Origin: M3007 sp964392655
Lineage (GTDB): Bacteria > Bacteroidota > Bacteroidia > Chitinophagales > Saprospiraceae
Reading direction: 5' to 3'
NCBI GenBank assembly: GCA_964392655.1
Contig: CAYMQY010000198.1
Location: 1-8,408 of the forward strand
DNA: 8,408 bases
The stretch's first letter is position 1. Each line of letters begins with the position of its first letter. Below are positions 6,680-8,408 of this stretch, in pieces. Both the position numbers and the translations under genes were made by a program. The notes beneath the pieces were generated by a model, which had not been told where the DNA came from, did not search any database, and was given only the letters and a program-made list of their open reading frames with translations.

Positions 6680-7159
6680 ATGACAAAGAAATTCATGTTG
6701 ACCGCGGTTGCCGTGTTGTTTTCGGCGCTTGTTGCACTGGCACAAACAGAACCACAAACCCAACCAGTCCCTGCCGGCAAAACCGAGAAGTTGGAGAAAA
6801 AAGACAAAACCGACAAGATTCAGCAAGCCGAACAACGCTCCAACGGTGCTGCGTTTAGCGGAAAAGGCAAAGGCGGCGACAAAGGTCAGGTAGAAAAAGG
6901 CGACAAGGCCAAGGGCAAAGCAAAAGCAAAGAAAGACAAGAAGAAGAAGAAAAAGAACAAAGCAAAAAAGGAGAAGAAAAACAAAAAGCAGGGCGGCAAT
7001 GGCAGCGATAGCGACGACGACAACCCGGATGCCACAGCGCCTTCCGGTAAATGGGAGCAAAAACCGGCCTCCGGCGAGAATGCACCTGCTGCACGTCAAC
7101 CTGGTGACAAGCCTGCCAATGGCACTGAAATGAAAAAAGAACGGAAGTCCCGCGGCTAA
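6680..7159 (+). CDS. Small exported lysine-rich low-complexity protein, function unknown
   Basis: A 159-residue protein. A clear Sec signal peptide comes first (MTKKFMLTAVAVLFSALVALA, cleavage before Gln22), then a Gln/Pro/Thr-rich stretch. A strongly basic region (61-103) has 23 lysines in 43 residues, including six in a row (87-92), and is followed by an acidic patch SDSDDDNPD (109-117) and a Pro/Gly/Ala-rich tail ending KKERKSRG. No known domain is recognised; it resembles histone-H1-like or AlgP-like polycationic tails but with a signal peptide. It could bind nucleic acid, polyanionic polysaccharide or phosphate outside the membrane (inference). The frame extends to 6635 (TTG) and 6647 (ATG), but the signal peptide places the start at the ATG at 6680-6682. 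There is no Shine-Dalgarno sequence and no exact -7 box; TACGTTTT at 6578-6585 is a near match. A strong terminator follows at 7187-7224, so it is probably monocistronic. Confidence 0.75.
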   Translation: MTKKFMLTAVAVLFSALVALAQTEPQTQPVPAGKTEKLEKKDKTDKIQQAEQRSNGAAFSGKGKGGDKGQVEKGDKAKGKAKAKKDKKKKKKNKAKKEKKNKKQGGNGSDSDDDNPDATAPSGKWEQKPASGENAPAARQPGDKPANGTEMKKERKSRG

Positions 7160-7186
7160 TACATCATACCAACTAACACATGAGTC

Positions 7187-7224
7187 GTCCCGAATTTTGG
7201 AGGAATCCAGGATTCGGGATTTTT
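7187..7224 (+). terminator. Intrinsic terminator after the lysine-rich gene
   Basis: The core stem pairs CCCGAAT (7189-7195) with ATTCGGG (7212-7218). It is extended outward by T-A and G-U pairs, and inward through two G-U pairs, T-A and two G-C pairs, to a 6-base loop at 7201-7206. Five Ts (7220-7224) follow directly. It lies 27 bases past the stop codon. Confidence 0.8.
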
Positions 7225-7281
7225 CATGGCAAAAAAGAGACCTCCTGTAAATTTGGGTATCTCACTACACCAAAAGACAGG

Positions 7282-7313
7282 AAAGCGGTACCAAGTTGCC
7301 TCGATACCGCTTT
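7282..7313 (-). terminator. Probable terminator of katG
   Basis: AAAGCGGTA (7282-7290) and TACCGCTTT (7305-7313) form a perfect 9-base stem with a 14-base loop, 43 bases past the katG stop on the minus strand. Only three Ts end the stem, so it is a modest intrinsic terminator. The symmetry would let it act on plus-strand read-through as well. Confidence 0.5.
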
Positions 7314-7356
7314 ACAGACATAAGCCTTGCTTGCTACCCCTCAATTTTCAGAATAA

Positions 7357-8408
7357 TCAGGCCAGATCAAACCGGTCGAGGTTCATCACCTTGTTCCAGG
7401 CCGACACAAAATCCTGCACAAATTTTTCCTGACCGTCGGCGCAGGCATACACTTCGGCCAATGCGCGGAGTTCCGAGTTCGAGCCGAAGATGAGGTCCAC
7501 GCGGGTGCCGGTCCACTTCAGGTCACCGGTTTTGCGATCGCGGCCTTCAAACACGTCCTGTGCCGCCGAAGCAGCCTTCCAGGTGGTGCCCAGGTCGAGC
7601 AGGTTCACAAAAAAGTCGTTGGTGAGTGCGCCCGGGCTTTTGGTGAATACGCCGTGTTTGGACTGATCGAAGTTGGTGTCCAGCACACGCATGCCGCCCA
7701 CGAGTGCGGTCATTTCCGGCGCTGTCAGAGTCATCAGTTGGGCTTTGTCCACCAGCATTTCCTCTGCCGAAACCGGGTATTTGGCTTTCACAAAGTTGCG
7801 GAAACCATCGGCTTTAGGCTCCAGCACCGCGAACGAATCCACATCGGTTTGGTCTTGTGTGGCATCGGTGCGGCCGGGCGTGAAGGGCACCGTTACGGTA
7901 TGGCCTGCGTTTTTGGCTGCCTGCTCGATGGCCGCACAGCCACCCAGCACGATCAGGTCGGCGAGCGATACCCGCTTGCCGCCGGTCTGCGCGCTGTTGA
8001 ACGCCGTCTGGATGCCCTCCAGCGTATCCAGCACCTTTGCCAATTGCGTCGGGTTGTTTACGGCCCAGTATTTCTGCGGAGCCAGGCGAATACGCGCGCC
8101 GTTGGCGCCGCCGCGCTTGTCGGAACCGCGGAACGTGGACGCCGAGGCCCAGGCCGTGGAAACCAATTGCGACACCGTCAGGCCGGAAGCCAGAATTTTG
8201 CTTTTCAGTGCAGCGATGTCCTGTGTATCAATCAGCGGATGCGTAGCGGCCGGCACCGGGTCTTGCCAGATCAGCACCTCCGACGGTACTTCCGGGCCAA
8301 GGTAGCGGGCACGCGGGCCCATGTCGCGGTGGGTCAGCTTGAACCAGGCACGGGCGAAAGCATCGGCGAAGGCATCCGGGTTGTCCAGGAAATGCCGCGA
8401 AATTTTTT
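7357..8408 (-). CDS. katG: Catalase-peroxidase KatG, C-terminal half (5'-partial)
   Basis: The gene runs off the right edge; about 349 C-terminal residues of a protein usually 720-750 long are visible. The frame continues past the internal ATG at 8320-8322 as ISRHFLDNPDAFADAFARAW, so that ATG is not the start. Signatures are WFKLTHRDMGPRARYLGPEVP in two overlapping parts (LTHRDMGP, RARYLGPEVP), STAWASASTFRGSDKRGGANG region residues, LADLIVLGGCAAIEQAA, PFTPGRTDATQDQTDV, VGGMRVLDTNFDQSKHGVFT and the typical end VMNLDRFDLA. The heme-binding catalytic domain, with its distal Arg-Trp-His and Met-Tyr-Trp adduct, lies mostly outside. This part is the end of that domain plus the degenerate C-terminal peroxidase-like domain. 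Known: KatG is cytoplasmic and removes hydrogen peroxide by catalase and peroxidase activity. The Arg in HRDMGP probably corresponds to the mobile arginine that tunes catalase activity (recalled, not checked). Upstream regulation is not visible. Confidence 0.97.
   Translation of the reverse strand, partial: KISRHFLDNPDAFADAFARAWFKLTHRDMGPRARYLGPEVPSEVLIWQDPVPAATHPLIDTQDIAALKSKILASGLTVSQLVSTAWASASTFRGSDKRGGANGARIRLAPQKYWAVNNPTQLAKVLDTLEGIQTAFNSAQTGGKRVSLADLIVLGGCAAIEQAAKNAGHTVTVPFTPGRTDATQDQTDVDSFAVLEPKADGFRNFVKAKYPVSAEEMLVDKAQLMTLTAPEMTALVGGMRVLDTNFDQSKHGVFTKSPGALTNDFFVNLLDLGTTWKAASAAQDVFEGRDRKTGDLKWTGTRVDLIFGSNSELRALAEVYACADGQEKFVQDFVSAWNKVMNLDRFDLA

Noticed and set aside
6548..7099. Long minus-strand ORF opposite the lysine-rich gene, rich in Phe/Leu/Val and looking like a membrane protein
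   Set aside because: The hydrophobic stretch is the reverse complement of the A/G-rich lysine codons. The plus-strand frame has a proper signal peptide and a terminator right after it.
7226..7432. 68-codon plus-strand ORF starting just after the 7187-7224 terminator
   Set aside because: It overlaps the 3' end of katG, has no recognisable features, and begins right after a strong terminator. The TAAATTTG at 7248-7255 inside it is probably a chance -7 box match with no gene to serve.
1..8408. Search for CRISPR arrays, insertion sequences, tRNA or rRNA genes, phage or toxin-antitoxin modules
   Set aside because: No spaced direct repeats, transposase motifs, cloverleaf sequences or such gene pairs were seen. 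All long frames are explained by ordinary genes.

Overview
The window looks like an ordinary chromosomal stretch from a member of the Bacteroidota, probably a Saprospiria/Chitinophagia-type gliding or T9SS-bearing lineage. The pointers are a GldN-like protein, Bacteroidota-style -7 boxes (TAnnTTTG) upstream of three genes, start sites without Shine-Dalgarno sequences, and moderate GC (around the mid-50s percent by eye). No rRNA, tRNA, transposase, phage gene or CRISPR array is visible. No gene-free stretch exceeds 300 bases; the longest gaps are about 200 bases.

Layout, left to right. A 5'-truncated GldN-like gene (2-931, +) carries the family's signature segment twice. It converges, with only 7 bases between stops, on a gene for a multi-spanning TMTC-type membrane glycosyltransferase with C-terminal TPRs (939-2792, -). 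Next come a strong terminator (2850-2898), an exported TlpA/thioredoxin-like protein (2913-3407, -) with a promoter box and an upstream palindrome, and a short spacer with a tandem 15-base repeat. A two-gene minus-strand unit follows: a PaaG-like crotonase-fold isomerase (4385-5164) and, 8 bases downstream, a membrane-anchored GH25 lysozyme (3576-4376). Upstream of that unit lie a perfect -7 box and a large palindromic hairpin, then a Tat-exported class V PLP enzyme (5254-6534, -).

Divergent from the PLP enzyme is a small exported, extremely lysine-rich protein (6680-7159, +) ending in a clear terminator. The right edge holds the C-terminal half of catalase-peroxidase KatG (7357-8408, -), whose beginning lies outside the window.

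Functionally the genes do not form one obvious pathway. Several concern the cell envelope: the GldN-like protein (secretion/gliding), the TMTC-like transferase (protein or glycan glycosylation), the periplasmic thioredoxin (disulfide/redox), the GH25 lysozyme (peptidoglycan), the Tat PLP enzyme and the polylysine-like secreted protein. KatG and PaaG-like are oxidative-stress and CoA-thioester metabolism genes. I found no convincing evidence of a new multi-gene system. The most unusual items are the duplicated GldN-like domain, the exported polycationic protein with its 108-base T-free coding tract, and the palindrome in the leader of the paaG-like gene.
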